The notes: a model not told the origin generated them from the sequence alone. DNA of 64,000 bases from Vibrio aestuarianus (GCF_012395185.1 NZ_JAAZTU010000020.1:1-64000), one strand, 5' to 3'; counted from the first letter of the stretch, positions 24,483 through 37,159 are shown. A program made the numbers and translations.

Positions 24483-25844
24483 TTATTTACCGATACAGAA
24501 CGAAGAAAAAATGCGGCCAAGTAAGTCATCTGAACTAAATTCACCGGTAATTTCATTTAAATGCTGTTGTGATAAACGCAACTCTTCCGCTAGGATTTCA
24601 CCGGCCATATAACCTTCAAGTTGTTGCTGACCAATACTGAGGTGTTCCGCGGCACGTTCTAAGGCATCGAGATGTCGACGACGAGCCATAAAACCGCCTT
24701 CATTGCCACCTGCAAAGCCCATGCACTCTTTTAAGTGGGTACGCAGTGCATCAACACCTCCACCTGTCTTCGCTGACAAGCGGATAAGCGTTGGTGAGTT
24801 CACGTGACAAATACCTAATTCTTCTTTGGTTTGATCGACTTTATTGCGGATCACTGTCATGCCGATGTTGTCTGGTAGGCGATCAACAAAATCAGGCCAA
24901 ATCTCTTTCGGATCGGTTGCATCTGTGGTTGTACCATCGACCATAAATAGCACGCGATCAGCTTGAGTTATTTCATCCCAAGCGCGTTCAATGCCGATTT
25001 TTTCGACTTCGTCTGAGGCTTCGCGTAGGCCTGCGGTATCGATAATGTGCAGTGGCATACCATCGATATGGATATGCTCTCTCAGTACGTCACGTGTCGT
25101 TCCTGCGATGTCGGTGACGATTGCCGAGTCTTTGCCTGACAAGGCATTAAGTAAACTTGATTTACCCGCATTAGGACGACCTGCAATAACCACTTTCATA
25201 CCTTCACGCATAATCGCGCCTTGGTTGGCTTCTTTACGCACAGCCGCTAGGTTATCGATGATGGTTTGTAGATCACCAGCGACTTTGCCATCAGCAAGAA
25301 AATCGATCTCTTCTTCTGGAAAATCAATCGCTGCTTCAACATAAATGCGAAGGTGAATGAGAGATTCAACCAAAGTATGAATGCGTTTTGAGAATTGGCC
25401 CTGTAGCGATTGGAGAGCTGACTTTGCCGCTTCTTCTGAGCTGGCATCGATCAAGTCTGCAATTGCTTCTGCCTGAGTAAGGTCCATTTTATCGTTTAAA
25501 AAGGCACGCTCAGAGAATTCACCAGGGCGAGCTGCACGCACGCCACTAATAGCCAAAATGCGTTTGATTAGCATATCCATCACCACAGGACCACCGTGTC
25601 CTTGTAGCTCTAGGACATCTTCGCCGGTGAAAGAGTGAGGGTTAGGAAAATAGAGCGCGATGCCTTGGTCAAGCTCGCTGCCATCTTGATGTTTAAACGG
25701 CAAATATTCAGCGTAGCGAGGCTTTAGCGTTTTACCAGTGACTTCGAGTGCCACTTGGGCCGCTTGAGGGCCGGATACGCGAATAATGCCCACGCCACCT
25801 CTGCCAGGGGCTGTTGCTTGGGCGACAATGGTATCTGTAGACAT
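24483..25844 (-). CDS. mnmE: tRNA modification GTPase MnmE (TrmE)
   Basis: MnmE is a K+-stimulated GTPase that acts with MnmG on U34 of tRNAs. The 453 residues comprise an N-terminal tetrahydrofolate-binding domain (1-120), a helical domain, and an inserted G domain with G1 GRPNAGKS (222-229), G2 TTRD and G3 DTAG; the C-terminus is the canonical CIGK with Cys450. Its partner MnmG is across oriC. A terminator separates it from yidC upstream. Confidence 0.97.
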   Translation of the reverse strand: MSTDTIVAQATAPGRGGVGIIRVSGPQAAQVALEVTGKTLKPRYAEYLPFKHQDGSELDQGIALYFPNPHSFTGEDVLELQGHGGPVVMDMLIKRILAISGVRAARPGEFSERAFLNDKMDLTQAEAIADLIDASSEEAAKSALQSLQGQFSKRIHTLVESLIHLRIYVEAAIDFPEEEIDFLADGKVAGDLQTIIDNLAAVRKEANQGAIMREGMKVVIAGRPNAGKSSLLNALSGKDSAIVTDIAGTTRDVLREHIHIDGMPLHIIDTAGLREASDEVEKIGIERAWDEITQADRVLFMVDGTTTDATDPKEIWPDFVDRLPDNIGMTVIRNKVDQTKEELGICHVNSPTLIRLSAKTGGGVDALRTHLKECMGFAGGNEGGFMARRRHLDALERAAEHLSIGQQQLEGYMAGEILAEELRLSQQHLNEITGEFSSDDLLGRIFSSFCIGK

Positions 25845-25890
25845 AACTGTACCTAAAATAGGATTGGATTAGCGCAATTGTAATCAGCCA

Positions 25891-25921
25891 AAAACAAAAA
25901 GGCGACCTTTTGGCCGCCTTT
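25891..25921 (-). terminator. Terminator of the rpmH-rnpA-yidD-yidC unit
   Basis: AAAGGCGACC (25898-25907) and GGCCGCCTTT (25912-25921) form a 10-bp stem with one wobble pair and a TTTT loop; on the minus strand it is followed by TTTTT-G-TTTT. It lies 37 bp after the yidC stop and 47 bp before the mnmE start. Confidence 0.88.
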
Positions 25922-25957
25922 GTTCAATTTGTTCGGTCTTACTTCATCAGCGAGTGA

Positions 25958-27577
25958 CTACTTAGAATGTAAGCCTTTTTTCTCCAACGCTCTGTAAATC
26001 ACAGTTTGTTGAATCAAAGTTACGATGTTCGATACCAACCAGTAGATAACAAGGCCTGATGGGAAGAACAAGAAGAAGAACGTAAACATAACCGGCATAA
26101 AGGTCATGATCTTCTGCTGCATCGGATCTGTTACCGTTGTTGGGCTCATCTTCTGGATCATAAACATACTTACACCCATCAATAATGGCAAGATGTAGTA
26201 TGGGTCTTGTGCTGAAAGGTCATGAATCCAACCAAAGAATGGTGAATGACGCAGTTCAACAGATTCCATTAATGACCAGTAAAGCGCAATGAAGATTGGC
26301 ATCTGTAGGAAGATAGGTAAACAACCACCGAGTGGATTTACTTTCTCTTTTTTGTACAGTTCCATCATCTCTTGGCTCATGCGTTGGCGGTCATCGCCGA
26401 TACGCTCGCGCATTGCTTGCAGTTTAGGTTGCAGCATGCGCATTTTAGCCATTGAAGTGTATTGCGCTTTGGTTAGTGGGTACATGGCACCACGAACGAT
26501 GAAGGTTAAGCAGATGATTGCCACACCCCAGTTGCCCACAAAGCTTTGAATAAATGAAAGTAGCATGTGTAGTGGTTTAGCAATAAACCATAGCCAACCG
26601 TAGTCAACCACTAGGTCAAGGTTAGGTGCAACCTCAGCCATTTCATCTTGCAGTTTTGGACCAACCCACAGGGTTGCTAAAAACGTCGCTTTGTCACCAT
26701 CTGCGATGGTTTTGTTTGGCATACGTACGCCGATATCACCTAAATTGCCAATCACACGAGTGTACAGATTTGAACCAGCCTCGTTACGTGGGATCCACGC
26801 CGTTGCAAAGTAGTGTTGGATCATCGCCGCCCAACCTTGTCCATTGGCTAATGGAAGAGATAGGTTGCGATCTTGCATATCGTCGAAGCTGTATTTTTTG
26901 TAGCGTGTTTCTTCTGTTGAATAAGCACCACCACGGTAAGTTGGCATTGCTAGGCTGCCACCAGCGTCTAATAGATTTTGACGTAAGTGAGCATACATAC
27001 CTAGTGTCGCATTGTTACCTGACTTGTTGAGTACATCAAATTCAACATCTAACGCGTAGCTACCACGTTTAAGGATGAATGTTTTGGTGTATTCAAGGCC
27101 ATTAGCTTGATACGTCATTGGAATACGCAGTTCGTCTTGACCGTCAGCTAGGGCAAAGCTGTCAGCGCTAACTGCATAGTTTGGACGATTATTGCTGCTT
27201 AAATCGATACCTTGAGGGCCCACTAAACCACTTTGTGCGATAAATTGGTGACCAGGAATATTTTTAAGTAGAACAAACGAGTCTTCTGAATCAAGTTCAG
27301 CGTCGTACTGATTTAGTTCAGCTGAAACTACATCACCACCAACTGTGTCAATTGACAGAGTCAGTACATCAGTCGTGACGGTGATAGTTTTTGCCGACAC
27401 ATTCTGTGTAGGTGTTGGGTCTAACTCATCAGCAATAGATGGTGCAGGTAAAGTACTGCTATTTTGTGCCTGCTCAACCGCTTGAGGTGCTGGGTTCTTA
27501 GCTACTTGCCATTGCTGGAAAAGTAAAAAAGAAACCAATGCCAAGGCGATTAACAGGATATTACGTTGAGAATCCAT
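25958..27577 (-). CDS. yidC: Membrane protein insertase YidC
   Basis: YidC inserts and folds inner-membrane proteins alone or with SecYEG; known clients include Fo subunits a and c, which are encoded nearby. The 539-residue protein has an N-terminal membrane anchor (about 5-20), a large periplasmic beta domain (about 55-335) and the conserved five-helix insertase domain at the C-terminus, with the hydrophilic-groove Arg in the region after WLWFIAKP and the charged hairpin [15 protein letters not shown]. The stop of yidD is two bases upstream. Confidence 0.97.
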   Translation of the reverse strand: MDSQRNILLIALALVSFLLFQQWQVAKNPAPQAVEQAQNSSTLPAPSIADELDPTPTQNVSAKTITVTTDVLTLSIDTVGGDVVSAELNQYDAELDSEDSFVLLKNIPGHQFIAQSGLVGPQGIDLSSNNRPNYAVSADSFALADGQDELRIPMTYQANGLEYTKTFILKRGSYALDVEFDVLNKSGNNATLGMYAHLRQNLLDAGGSLAMPTYRGGAYSTEETRYKKYSFDDMQDRNLSLPLANGQGWAAMIQHYFATAWIPRNEAGSNLYTRVIGNLGDIGVRMPNKTIADGDKATFLATLWVGPKLQDEMAEVAPNLDLVVDYGWLWFIAKPLHMLLSFIQSFVGNWGVAIICLTFIVRGAMYPLTKAQYTSMAKMRMLQPKLQAMRERIGDDRQRMSQEMMELYKKEKVNPLGGCLPIFLQMPIFIALYWSLMESVELRHSPFFGWIHDLSAQDPYYILPLLMGVSMFMIQKMSPTTVTDPMQQKIMTFMPVMFTFFFLFFPSGLVIYWLVSNIVTLIQQTVIYRALEKKGLHSK

Positions 27578-27579
27578 CG

Positions 27580-27840
27580 TTATTTATCTCTGTCTTGTGT
27601 TTGGACTGGTGGTGGAACGGGGTCAAAACCCCCTTCATTCAAAGGGTGGCATTTTAATAGACGTTTGCCTGATAACCAACACCCTTTTACAAAACCGTGA
27701 CCTTTCAACGCTTCTATCGCATATGTAGAGCAGGTTGGAGTAAAACGACAGCGTGGACCAAGGAGAGGACTAATGATTCCTTGATAAAGACGGACGAATC
27801 CGATAGCTAACCACGTGAAGGGCGAGACAGGCGATGCCAT
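27580..27840 (-). CDS. yidD: Membrane protein insertion efficiency factor YidD
   Basis: YidD is a small basic membrane-associated protein that aids insertion through Sec/YidC. The 86 residues include the family signature [29 protein letters not shown] (about 17-45) with its three conserved cysteines. The gene starts inside rnpA, overlapping it by 34 bp in another frame, and abuts yidC, so the three are translationally linked. Confidence 0.96.
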   Translation of the reverse strand: MASPVSPFTWLAIGFVRLYQGIISPLLGPRCRFTPTCSTYAIEALKGHGFVKGCWLSGKRLLKCHPLNEGGFDPVPPPVQTQDRDK

Positions 27841-28163
27841 AATTTATCTAATAGTTTGAACATTTCTTCATTGCTTAAATCTTGCGCGCTCTTTTTAGCA
27901 ATGACAACAAAATCTTTATTTGGAAGTTGATGTTGTTTGTTGCGAAAACTTTCGCGAGCGAGACGCTTGAAGCGGTTACGACCAACAGCGGTTTTGATCT
28001 GTTTTTTCGGAACGGCTAGTCCCAATCTTGGATGAGAGAGAGAATTTTCGCGAGCAATAATTGTGAAATGGGGGGAGCCTGCGCTATGCGCTTGCTGAAA
28101 GACTTTTTTATAATGCTCGGGAGTTAACAAACGTAACTCCCGATTGAACGCGTACGTATTCAA
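27807..28163 (-). CDS. rnpA: Ribonuclease P protein component RnpA
   Basis: RnpA is the protein subunit of RNase P, which matures tRNA 5' ends with the M1 RNA. The 118 residues carry [17 protein letters not shown] at the start and the RNR signature [15 protein letters not shown] (about 61-75). The reading frame has no ATG at the proper place; the start is TTG at 28161-28163, 12 bp after the rpmH stop, without a visible ribosome binding site. The start lies in a 9-bp hairpin, discussed separately. E. coli rnpA also uses a weak (GTG) start. Confidence 0.95.
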   Translation of the reverse strand: MNTYAFNRELRLLTPEHYKKVFQQAHSAGSPHFTIIARENSLSHPRLGLAVPKKQIKTAVGRNRFKRLARESFRNKQHQLPNKDFVVIAKKSAQDLSNEEMFKLLDKLWHRLSRPSRG

Positions 28164-28183
28164 AATAATCGCGAATTATTTTG
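28161..28183 (-). promoter_or_regulatory. Hairpin spanning the rpmH stop and the rnpA start
   Basis: CAAAATAAT (28161-28169) and ATTATTTTG (28175-28183) are a perfect 9-bp inverted repeat with loop CGCGA. The mRNA hairpin buries the rnpA TTG start (28161-28163) and also contains the rpmH stop TAA (28176-28178). A ribosome finishing rpmH would open it, which suggests translational coupling. Confidence 0.6.
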
Positions 28184-28313
28184 ACAGGCGCGCACGGCCT
28201 TTAGCACGACGTGCATTAATAACCTTACGGCCGTTCTTAGTTGCCATGCGTGCACGGAAGCCGTGAGTACGCTTGCGCTTTAGAACGGTAGGTTGAAAAG
28301 TGCGTTTAGACAT
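28176..28313 (-). CDS. rpmH: Large-subunit ribosomal protein L34
   Basis: The 45-residue basic protein ([15 protein letters not shown]..., with [20 protein letters not shown] and a C-terminal [10 protein letters not shown]) is ribosomal protein L34, of the usual 44-46 residues. The frame starts with ATG at 28313; an alternative would begin at the Lys two codons later but has no start codon. It is first in the rpmH-rnpA-yidD-yidC unit and lies between dnaA and rnpA as in most bacteria, although here an ABC transporter operon intervenes before dnaA. Confidence 0.98.
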   Translation of the reverse strand: MSKRTFQPTVLKRKRTHGFRARMATKNGRKVINARRAKGRARLSK

Positions 28314-28403
28314 GTGTAATTACCTTACTGATCAGTAGTTTTTAGGTTCAATGAAACCCGGCGTGGGCATATTTCTCTTCTTTATATAAAGAAAGGAATC
28401 CGA

Positions 28404-28454
28404 CGCCTCTCAACAAAGAGGCGGAATTGTAATCACTGTCACAATAAGTGTCAA
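28404..28454 (-). promoter_or_regulatory. Promoter of rpmH
   Basis: On the minus strand TTGACA (28449-28454) and TACAAT (28426-28431) are exactly 17 bp apart, a near-consensus sigma70 promoter about 115 bp before rpmH. Just downstream CGCCTCT/AGAGCG-type arms (28404-28410 and 28417-28423, 7 bp, loop of 6) form a hairpin at or near the transcript 5' end. Confidence 0.8.
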
Positions 28455-28519
28455 CGATTGGGTTTACTAAAATTCCGGTCGGGCGATTATACGCAGTCTC
28501 CTTAAAAGCACAAGGATCC

Positions 28520-29257
28520 TTAGTCGATCCCGACCTGATTTAAAAATTTCTTGAGTTTAGGATCTTGTGGATTATCGAAGATATCCTGTGGAGAACCTTG
28601 TTCTACAATGTGGCCATTTGCCATGAAGATCACGCGATCCGCGACCTCTTTAGCAAATTGCATTTCATGAGTCACCACCAGCATTGTTTGATGCTGTGTT
28701 GCTAATTTCTTCATTAAAGCAAGTACTTCGCCGACCCATTCAGGATCAAGAGCAGACGTTGGCTCATCAAATAATAGCAATTCTGGTTGCAGCGCCATTG
28801 CTCTGCCAATACCTACACGTTGCTGCTGTCCACCGGAAAGCGCGGCGGGATAACTATCGCCTTTATCACTCAGGCCAATGTCATCCAAAATTTGTTGTGC
28901 ACGAGCTAAAGCTTGGTCCTTTTTCCAACCTCGCACGGTTATTAGCCCTTCAGCAATATTTTGTCTGGCGGTCATATGAGCAAATAGGGCGTAGTTTTGG
29001 AAGACGAACCCAGTTTTGCGGCGCAGAGCGAGCACTTCGGCTTTGGTCGGTTTTTGGCTGTCGACGGTCACATCATCAATGGTTATTTTGCCTTGATCTG
29101 CTTGCTCTAAAAAATTTACGCAGCGTAATAAGGTTGATTTCCCAGTTCCACTCGAACCGATAATGACGATGATCTCGCCTTGCTCAATAGAGAGATCAAT
29201 ACCCTTTAATACCTCGGTTTCCCCAAAACGCTTATGAATATTTTCAAGTTTGATCAT
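28520..29257 (-). CDS. Polar amino-acid ABC transporter, ATP-binding protein
   Basis: This 245-residue ABC ATPase energises amino-acid import. Walker A GSSGTGKS (about 33-40), signature [16 protein letters not shown] and Walker [20 protein letters not shown] are all intact. It overlaps the permease stop by four bases and is the last gene of a three-gene unit (binding protein, permease, ATPase). The [11 protein letters not shown] variant and the sequence of the binding protein recall cystine-type (Tcy) importers, but the substrate is not established by sequence. It could also serve the ATPase-less system at 9-10.6 kb, which is speculation. Confidence 0.93.
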   Translation of the reverse strand: MIKLENIHKRFGETEVLKGIDLSIEQGEIIVIIGSSGTGKSTLLRCVNFLEQADQGKITIDDVTVDSQKPTKAEVLALRRKTGFVFQNYALFAHMTARQNIAEGLITVRGWKKDQALARAQQILDDIGLSDKGDSYPAALSGGQQQRVGIGRAMALQPELLLFDEPTSALDPEWVGEVLALMKKLATQHQTMLVVTHEMQFAKEVADRVIFMANGHIVEQGSPQDIFDNPQDPKLKKFLNQVGID

Positions 29258-29925
29258 CGTACATACGCCTTATTGAGTTTCTCTTCAGCCCAAATCTGGA
29301 TGCGGGTGAGTATCACCACCACAGCCCAATAAATTAATGCGACAGCTAAGAAAGCTTCAAAAAAGCGAAAACTTGAAGAAGCTTCCATTTGCGCTTTTGC
29401 CATTATTTCCGCCACACCTAAAGTAAAAGCAAGCGAGGTGGATTTGATCATGTCGATGAAATAGTTCATCAACGAAGGCAGAGCAACACGTGTCGCTTGC
29501 GGCAAAATAATACGACGCATGGCTTGGCTGGTGGTCATTCCCACCGATAAGCTCGCTTCCATTTGACTGCGGTCAATGCCGATAATTGCGGCGCGAATAC
29601 TTTCGGCCATGTAAGCGGCAAAGTGTAAGGTTAAACCAATCACCGCAGCGCTAAAGGCGTTTAATCCGACCATGAAAGGAAAGACTTGCGGTAGACCGTA
29701 ATACAGCAGGAATAGTTGAACCAGCAAAGGCGTACCACGGAAAAAACTGATATATAGCTGGCTTAATGGGTTTAAAATCGGAACTTTAAACACTCGAATA
29801 TTGGCTAAAATGACCGATAAAATCAGCGCAAAGACTAGGCCCCAGCTTGCCATTTCCATTGTGGTGCCTAAATACTTGAGCAGTATCGGCATCAACTCCA
29901 GCATGTAGTTAAAATCAAATCCCAT
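29254..29925 (-). CDS. Polar amino-acid ABC transporter, permease
   Basis: The 223-residue protein is an inner-membrane permease of the HisM/GlnP type with about five helices, the [21 protein letters not shown] signature (about 79-99) and the EAA loop ([23 protein letters not shown]). It is translated with the downstream ATPase through a four-base overlap and is separated from the upstream binding-protein gene by a hairpin. Confidence 0.93.
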   Translation of the reverse strand: MGFDFNYMLELMPILLKYLGTTMEMASWGLVFALILSVILANIRVFKVPILNPLSQLYISFFRGTPLLVQLFLLYYGLPQVFPFMVGLNAFSAAVIGLTLHFAAYMAESIRAAIIGIDRSQMEASLSVGMTTSQAMRRIILPQATRVALPSLMNYFIDMIKSTSLAFTLGVAEIMAKAQMEASSSFRFFEAFLAVALIYWAVVVILTRIQIWAEEKLNKAYVR

Positions 29926-29950
29926 GCACTTACCTTTAGATAAAAAGAAA

Positions 29951-29973
29951 AGGTGGAATGAACCATTCCACCT
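29951..29973 (-). terminator. Intercistronic hairpin between binding-protein and permease genes
   Basis: AGGTGGAATG (29951-29960) and CATTCCACCT (29964-29973) make a perfect 10-bp stem with a 3-base loop, followed on the minus strand by TTTTCTTTTT. It is a partial terminator or RNA stabiliser, the usual way to keep the binding protein in excess over membrane components. Confidence 0.8.
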
Positions 29974-29995
29974 CTATATATAACGATACCCTGAC

Positions 29996-30745
29996 TTATT
30001 TATTGGTGATATCAGCACCGAACCATTTTTCAGAAATGTTACTTAGAGTGCCATCAGCACGCATTGATGCCAATGCTTTGTTCACTTCAGATTGCAACTT
30101 TTGACCTTTTTCGTTGTTGACGAATGGCCAAGCATTTTCAATGGTTTCAAAAGGTTTACCTGCTAGTTGTAGCGGTAAACCAGTTTTTTTAATCAGCTCA
30201 AGTGCTGACAAACGATCCATCACAAACGCATCAGAACGTCCAAGCGCAACATCATGCTCAATACCTGTATCGTAGGTTTTGATATTGATTTTATTCTCTT
30301 TGTCATAGCTGCGAAGTAGTTGTTCAAAGTTCGAACCCAAATTCACCGCGACAGTTTTGCCTGCTAAATCTTCAATGCCCTGAATGCTGTCATTACCTTT
30401 ACGCACTGTAATTTGAGCACCATCAATTACATAAGGGTCAGCAAATAGATATTTCGCTTTGCGAGCATCAGTGATGGTGATTTGGTTTGAAATGGTATCA
30501 ATTCGTCCCGTTTCGAGTAAACCAAACAGCCCAGAAAAACTTGATGTAACATATTCGACTTGGTAGTCGTTACGTTTACCGATTTCATCCCACACATCCA
30601 CTTCAAAGCCTTGTAGTTTGTCTTTTTCTACGAAAGTGAAAGGGAAATAACGACCTGACATACCGACTTTAATTTCAGTGGCGGCTTGTACGGTTGCTGT
30701 CGATAGCGCAATTGCGGCAATCGCGATTTTAATCCAGTTTTTCAT
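29996..30745 (-). CDS. Polar amino-acid ABC transporter, substrate-binding protein
   Basis: The 249-residue product has a signal peptide (MKNWIKIAIAAIALSTATVQA) and the SBP_bac_3 fold: IKVGMSGRYFPFTFVEKDKLQGFEVD near the start and the RxD-like ligand contacts typical of amino-acid binders. The start ATG at 30745 has AAGGAGT about nine bases upstream; a longer frame to 30844 would hide the signal peptide. Similarity is greatest to cystine/polar amino-acid binding proteins; the ligand remains inferred. Confidence 0.9.
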   Translation of the reverse strand: MKNWIKIAIAAIALSTATVQAATEIKVGMSGRYFPFTFVEKDKLQGFEVDVWDEIGKRNDYQVEYVTSSFSGLFGLLETGRIDTISNQITITDARKAKYLFADPYVIDGAQITVRKGNDSIQGIEDLAGKTVAVNLGSNFEQLLRSYDKENKINIKTYDTGIEHDVALGRSDAFVMDRLSALELIKKTGLPLQLAGKPFETIENAWPFVNNEKGQKLQSEVNKALASMRADGTLSNISEKWFGADITNK

Positions 30746-31053
30746 CTTGTGACTCCTTATATTTATAGAGCAGGATGTTACTGGTAAATGACACAATAGA
30801 ATAAATAACCAGTTGTTATTAGCCATAACCGAAGGTAATCGCAAAATGGGGATAACTCACACTGATCTTTGTATATGTGGATCATTATGTGGGTAAAATA
30901 GAGGTTAGTTGTGAAGATCTACAAAAATCAAGCCTAATTTGTGTGAATAACTTAGATCTTATTCACTGGATCCTCGATCAATTGCTGGCGATCTTGGTTA
31001 TCAACAGGTAAAATCGCCAGTCTTTTCGATCATTTACTTAGAGTGAGAGCACC
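30746..31053 (+). promoter_or_regulatory. dnaA control region with GATC cluster and DnaA boxes
   Basis: This 308-bp gap contains no gene. Eight GATC sites begin at 30864, 30880, 30916, 30955, 30969, 30976, 30990 and 31028. DnaA-box matches are TGTGAATAA (minus-oriented TTATTCACA) at 30942-30950, and near-matches TTATTCACT 30959-30967 and TTATCAACA 30998-31006. A TAAAAT at about 30894 may be a -10 element. The arrangement predicts autorepression by DnaA and SeqA sequestration after replication. Confidence 0.75.
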
Positions 31054-32457
31054 GTGTCATCTTCGCTATGGTTGCAATGTTTGCAACAGCTTCAAGAAGA
31101 ATTACCCGCAGCAGAATTCAGTATGTGGGTACGTCCGTTACAAGCGGAACTTAATGACAATACTCTCACTTTGTTTGCCCCAAACCGTTTTGTGTTGGAT
31201 TGGGTGCGTGATAAGTACATCAATAGCATTAACCGTTTATTGCAAGAGCATTGTGGCAACGATACTCCAAGCTTGCGTTTTGAAGTGGGCAGTCGTCGAG
31301 TCAGCGCGCCAAAAACAGCGCCTGTACGTACGCCTGCTGATGTCGCGGCCGAATCGTCAGCACCGGCGCAATTGCAAGCGCGTAAGCCAGTGCACCGTAC
31401 TTGGGAAAACGATACTGTGGTGGCAGATATCAACCACCGTTCAAACGTTAACCCTAAGCACAAGTTCAATAACTTTGTTGAAGGTAAATCAAACCAATTG
31501 GGTTTGGCTGCTGCGCGTCAAGTGTCAGATAACCCTGGGGCTGCTTATAATCCACTGTTTTTGTACGGTGGCACAGGCCTTGGTAAAACGCACTTATTGC
31601 ACGCAGTCGGCAATGCGATTGTCGATAACAATCCGAATGCGAAAGTGATCTACATGCACTCAGAGCGTTTTGTGCAAGATATGGTGAAAGCATTACAAAA
31701 TAATGCAATTGAAGAATTCAAACGCTATTACCGTAGTGTCGATGCGTTATTGATCGATGACATTCAATTTTTTGCTAATAAAGAGCGTTCTCAAGAAGAG
31801 TTTTTCCATACCTTCAATGCGCTATTAGAAGGCAACCAACAAATCATTCTGACTTCCGATCGCTATCCAAAAGAGATCAACGGTGTGGAAGATCGCCTGA
31901 AATCGCGCTTTGGGTGGGGTCTAACGGTTGCCATTGAGCCACCAGAGCTTGAAACGCGAGTCGCGATTTTAATGAAGAAGGCTGAAGATCACCAAATTCA
32001 TCTCGCCGATGAAGTGGCCTTCTTTATTGCAAAACGTCTGCGTTCTAATGTTCGTGAGCTGGAAGGAGCTTTGAACCGCGTTATCGCTAACGCTAACTTC
32101 ACAGGTCGTCCTATTACGATTGATTTTGTTCGCGAAGCACTGCGTGATCTACTGGCGTTACAAGAAAAATTAGTCACCATAGACAATATTCAAAAGACTG
32201 TGGCGGAATATTACAAAATCAAAGTCGCGGATCTGCTTTCTAAACGCCGCTCTCGTTCCGTAGCACGTCCTCGTCAATTAGCGATGGCACTCGCAAAAGA
32301 ACTCACCAACCACAGCTTACCTGAAATTGGTGATGCATTTGGTGGTCGAGACCATACCACAGTGCTGCATGCTTGCCGTAAAATACAGCAGTTGCGTGAA
32401 GAGAGTCATGACATTAAAGAAGATTACTCGAATTTGATTCGTACGCTTTCTTCTTGA
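31054..32457 (+). CDS. dnaA: Chromosomal replication initiator protein DnaA
   Basis: DnaA binds oriC boxes and opens the duplex. The 467-residue protein starts at GTG (31054) and shows domain I (1-85, helicase and partner contacts), a short variable domain II, an AAA+ domain III with Walker A GGTGLGKT (172-179) and LLIDDIQFF, and domain IV with the DNA-binding signature [15 protein letters not shown] near the C-terminus. Its oriC is 7 kb away beside mioC, as in enterobacteria and Vibrio. dnaN follows 73 bp downstream. Confidence 0.98.
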   Translation: MSSSLWLQCLQQLQEELPAAEFSMWVRPLQAELNDNTLTLFAPNRFVLDWVRDKYINSINRLLQEHCGNDTPSLRFEVGSRRVSAPKTAPVRTPADVAAESSAPAQLQARKPVHRTWENDTVVADINHRSNVNPKHKFNNFVEGKSNQLGLAAARQVSDNPGAAYNPLFLYGGTGLGKTHLLHAVGNAIVDNNPNAKVIYMHSERFVQDMVKALQNNAIEEFKRYYRSVDALLIDDIQFFANKERSQEEFFHTFNALLEGNQQIILTSDRYPKEINGVEDRLKSRFGWGLTVAIEPPELETRVAILMKKAEDHQIHLADEVAFFIAKRLRSNVRELEGALNRVIANANFTGRPITIDFVREALRDLLALQEKLVTIDNIQKTVAEYYKIKVADLLSKRRSRSVARPRQLAMALAKELTNHSLPEIGDAFGGRDHTTVLHACRKIQQLREESHDIKEDYSNLIRTLSS

Positions 32458-32530
32458 TGTACAAGCTGCAGATATCAGCTATTTTTACCCACGGTCTGGG
32501 TATCGCCCGATAACATCGTAAGAGCTAACT

Positions 32531-33631
32531 ATGAAATTTACTATTGAACGTAGCCACTTCATTAAGCCACTTCAGCAAGTTTCTGGCACGTTAGGCGGAC
32601 GTGCAACTTTGCCTATTCTTGGTAACTTACTGCTTAAAGTGGAAGAAAATGTGTTGTCGATGACAGCCACCGATCTTGAAGTTGAGCTGATTAGCCGAGT
32701 AACCCTAGAAGGGGATTGTGAAGCGGGTAATATTACGGTTCCTGCACGTAAGTTTTTGGATATTTGTCGAGGTTTACCGGATAGTGCGGTGATCACTGTG
32801 GTTTTAGAAGGTGATCGTATCCAAATGCGTTCTGGTCGTAGTCGCTTCTCTCTTGCCACTTTGCCAGCCAGTGATTTCCCAAACATTGAAGATTGGCAAA
32901 GTGAAGTCGAAGTTGAAGTGACACAAGCAGAGCTGCGTGGCTTGATTGAAAAAACTCAGTTTTCAATGGCCAACCAAGATGTGCGTTATTACTTGAACGG
33001 TATGCTATTTGAAATTGATGGTTCAATATTACGTTCAGTGGCAACAGATGGTCACCGTATGGCGGTTTCTCAAACCTCATTAGCTGCCGATTTCTCCAAT
33101 AAGCAGATCATTGTGCCGCGTAAAGGGGTGCAAGAATTAGTGAAGCTGCTTGATGCACCAGAACAACCTGTCGTACTGCAAATTGGTAGTTCCAATCTAC
33201 GAGCGGAAGTGAATAACTTTGTCTTTACTTCTAAGCTTGTCGATGGCCGATTCCCAGATTATCGCCGCGTAATGCCGCAACATACCAACAAAACGCTAGA
33301 AACAGGTTGCGATGAACTACGTCAGGCATTTTCGCGAGCGGCGATTTTGTCTAATGAAAAATTCCGTGGTGTTCGCGTGAATTTAGCTAATAACGAAATG
33401 CGTATCACCGCCAACAACCCAGAGCAAGAAGAGGCCGAGGAAATGTTGGACGTCACCTTTGAAGGTGAGGCGATTGAAATTGGTTTTAACGTTAGCTATG
33501 TCTTGGATGTACTCAATACATTACGTTGTGAGCAGGTACGTGTTTCTATGTCGGATGCCAATGCCAGTGCATTAATTGAAAATCGCGATGACGACAGTGC
33601 TATGTATGTCGTGATGCCGATCCGACTTTAA
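32531..33631 (+). CDS. dnaN: DNA polymerase III beta clamp DnaN
   Basis: DnaN is the ring-shaped sliding clamp that gives processivity to Pol III. The 366-residue chain has three repeats of the clamp fold, the usual N-terminus MKFTIERSHFIKPLQQVSGTL, and the hydrophobic partner-binding pocket that ends in the C-terminal VMPIRL. Length matches E. coli exactly. recF begins nine bases after the stop. Confidence 0.98.
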   Translation: MKFTIERSHFIKPLQQVSGTLGGRATLPILGNLLLKVEENVLSMTATDLEVELISRVTLEGDCEAGNITVPARKFLDICRGLPDSAVITVVLEGDRIQMRSGRSRFSLATLPASDFPNIEDWQSEVEVEVTQAELRGLIEKTQFSMANQDVRYYLNGMLFEIDGSILRSVATDGHRMAVSQTSLAADFSNKQIIVPRKGVQELVKLLDAPEQPVVLQIGSSNLRAEVNNFVFTSKLVDGRFPDYRRVMPQHTNKTLETGCDELRQAFSRAAILSNEKFRGVRVNLANNEMRITANNPEQEEAEEMLDVTFEGEAIEIGFNVSYVLDVLNTLRCEQVRVSMSDANASALIENRDDDSAMYVVMPIRL

Positions 33632-33640
33632 GTTTGCTTA

Positions 33641-34720
33641 ATGCCACTTACTCGTCTCATCGTTCAACAATTTCGTAATATTAAAGCCTGTGATATTCCA
33701 TTATCAGCAGGCTTTAACTTTCTTGTTGGTCCAAATGGCAGCGGCAAAACCAGTGTATTGGAAGCGATCTATTTACTCGGTCATGGTCGTTCATTTAAGA
33801 GCGCATTAACGGGGCGAGTGATTCAAAACGAGTGTCAGGAACTGTTTGTTCATGGGCGTTTTTTGACCTCGGATCAATTTGAGCTACCAATTGGCATTAA
33901 TAAGCAGCGTGATGGCTCGACAGAGGTTAAAATAGGCGGTCAATCTGGGCAAAAATTGGCACAGTTGGCGCAAGTTTTACCATTGCAGTTGATTCACCCT
34001 GAAGGGTTTGATCTGCTGACGGATGGACCAAAACAACGGCGTGCATTTATCGATTGGGGGGTGTTCCATACTGAACCTGCTTTCTATGATGCATGGGGGC
34101 GTTTTAAGCGCCTCAATAAGCAACGTAATGCGTTATTAAAAACCGCGACCAGTTATCGTGAACTCAGTTATTGGGATCAAGAAATGGCGCGTTTAGCGGA
34201 ACAGATTGATGTTTGGCGTAGTGCATACGTTGCACAAATGAAACTCGTTGCTGAAGAATTATGCCAAGGTTTTTTACCCGAATTTGATATTCAATTGAAG
34301 TATTCAAGAGGCTGGGATAAGGACACGCCTTATCAACAAATCCTCGAAAAGAACTTCGAGCGTGACCAATCGCTTGGTTACACGTTTAGTGGTCCGAATA
34401 AAGCGGACTTAAGAATTAAAGTGAATGGAACGCCAGTAGAAGACGTTTTATCACGAGGTCAGTTGAAGTTAATGGTGTGTGCACTGCGTGTTGCACAAGG
34501 ACAGCACCTTACCCAATTGACAGGTAAGCAATGCATCTACTTGATAGATGACTTTGCTTCTGAATTAGATAGCCAACGTCGTCAGCGCTTAGCAGACTGC
34601 TTAAAAGCGACGGGGGCTCAGGTTTTTGTAAGTTCTATTACTGAAAGCCAAGTTGCAGACATGATTGAGTCAAACAGCAAGATGTTTCATGTGGAACATG
34701 GCAAAATAGGACACGGATAA
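33641..34720 (+). CDS. recF: Recombination mediator RecF
   Basis: RecF is an SMC/Rad50-like ATPase that, with RecO and RecR, loads RecA at single-strand gaps. The 359 residues include Walker A GPNGSGKT (30-37), the ABC signature region [22 protein letters not shown] and Walker [12 protein letters not shown]. The ATG has only a weak ribosome site and follows dnaN by nine bases, suggesting coupling. Its last codons (MFHVEHG) encode a parS-like 16-mer, listed separately. Confidence 0.97.
   Translation: MPLTRLIVQQFRNIKACDIPLSAGFNFLVGPNGSGKTSVLEAIYLLGHGRSFKSALTGRVIQNECQELFVHGRFLTSDQFELPIGINKQRDGSTEVKIGGQSGQKLAQLAQVLPLQLIHPEGFDLLTDGPKQRRAFIDWGVFHTEPAFYDAWGRFKRLNKQRNALLKTATSYRELSYWDQEMARLAEQIDVWRSAYVAQMKLVAEELCQGFLPEFDIQLKYSRGWDKDTPYQQILEKNFERDQSLGYTFSGPNKADLRIKVNGTPVEDVLSRGQLKLMVCALRVAQGQHLTQLTGKQCIYLIDDFASELDSQRRQRLADCLKATGAQVFVSSITESQVADMIESNSKMFHVEHGKIGHG
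34683..34698. promoter_or_regulatory. parS-like 16-mer within the 3' end of recF
   Basis: TGTTTCATGTGGAACA differs at two places from the canonical ParB site TGTTTCACGTGAAACA. The right half GTGGAACA matches the variant half-site found in Pseudomonas-type parS (TGTTCCACGTGGAACA). It lies within codons for MFHVEHG, a conserved RecF C-terminus, so the match may be coding-driven. It is 14 kb from parB. Confidence 0.4.
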
Positions 34721-34735
34721 ATAGTGAGAGAGTAA

Positions 34736-37159
<2,424 letters not shown>

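Noticed and set aside
24796..24814. CACGTG core in mnmE as a parS candidate
   Set aside because: The flanks (GAGTT and ACAAA) do not match parS; other CACGTG cores in the window (for example near 11870, 22212 and 27814) also fail in their flanks.
26626..27030. 134-codon plus-strand open frame
   Set aside because: Antisense to yidC; its composition mirrors the yidC codons and it has no promoter or ribosome site.
28684..29163. 159-codon plus-strand open frame
   Set aside because: Antisense to a complete ABC ATPase gene with all motifs intact.
31043..31648. 201-codon plus-strand frame overlapping the dnaA start
   Set aside because: It runs in another frame of dnaA with Cys- and Arg-rich low-complexity translation; dnaA is unmistakable.
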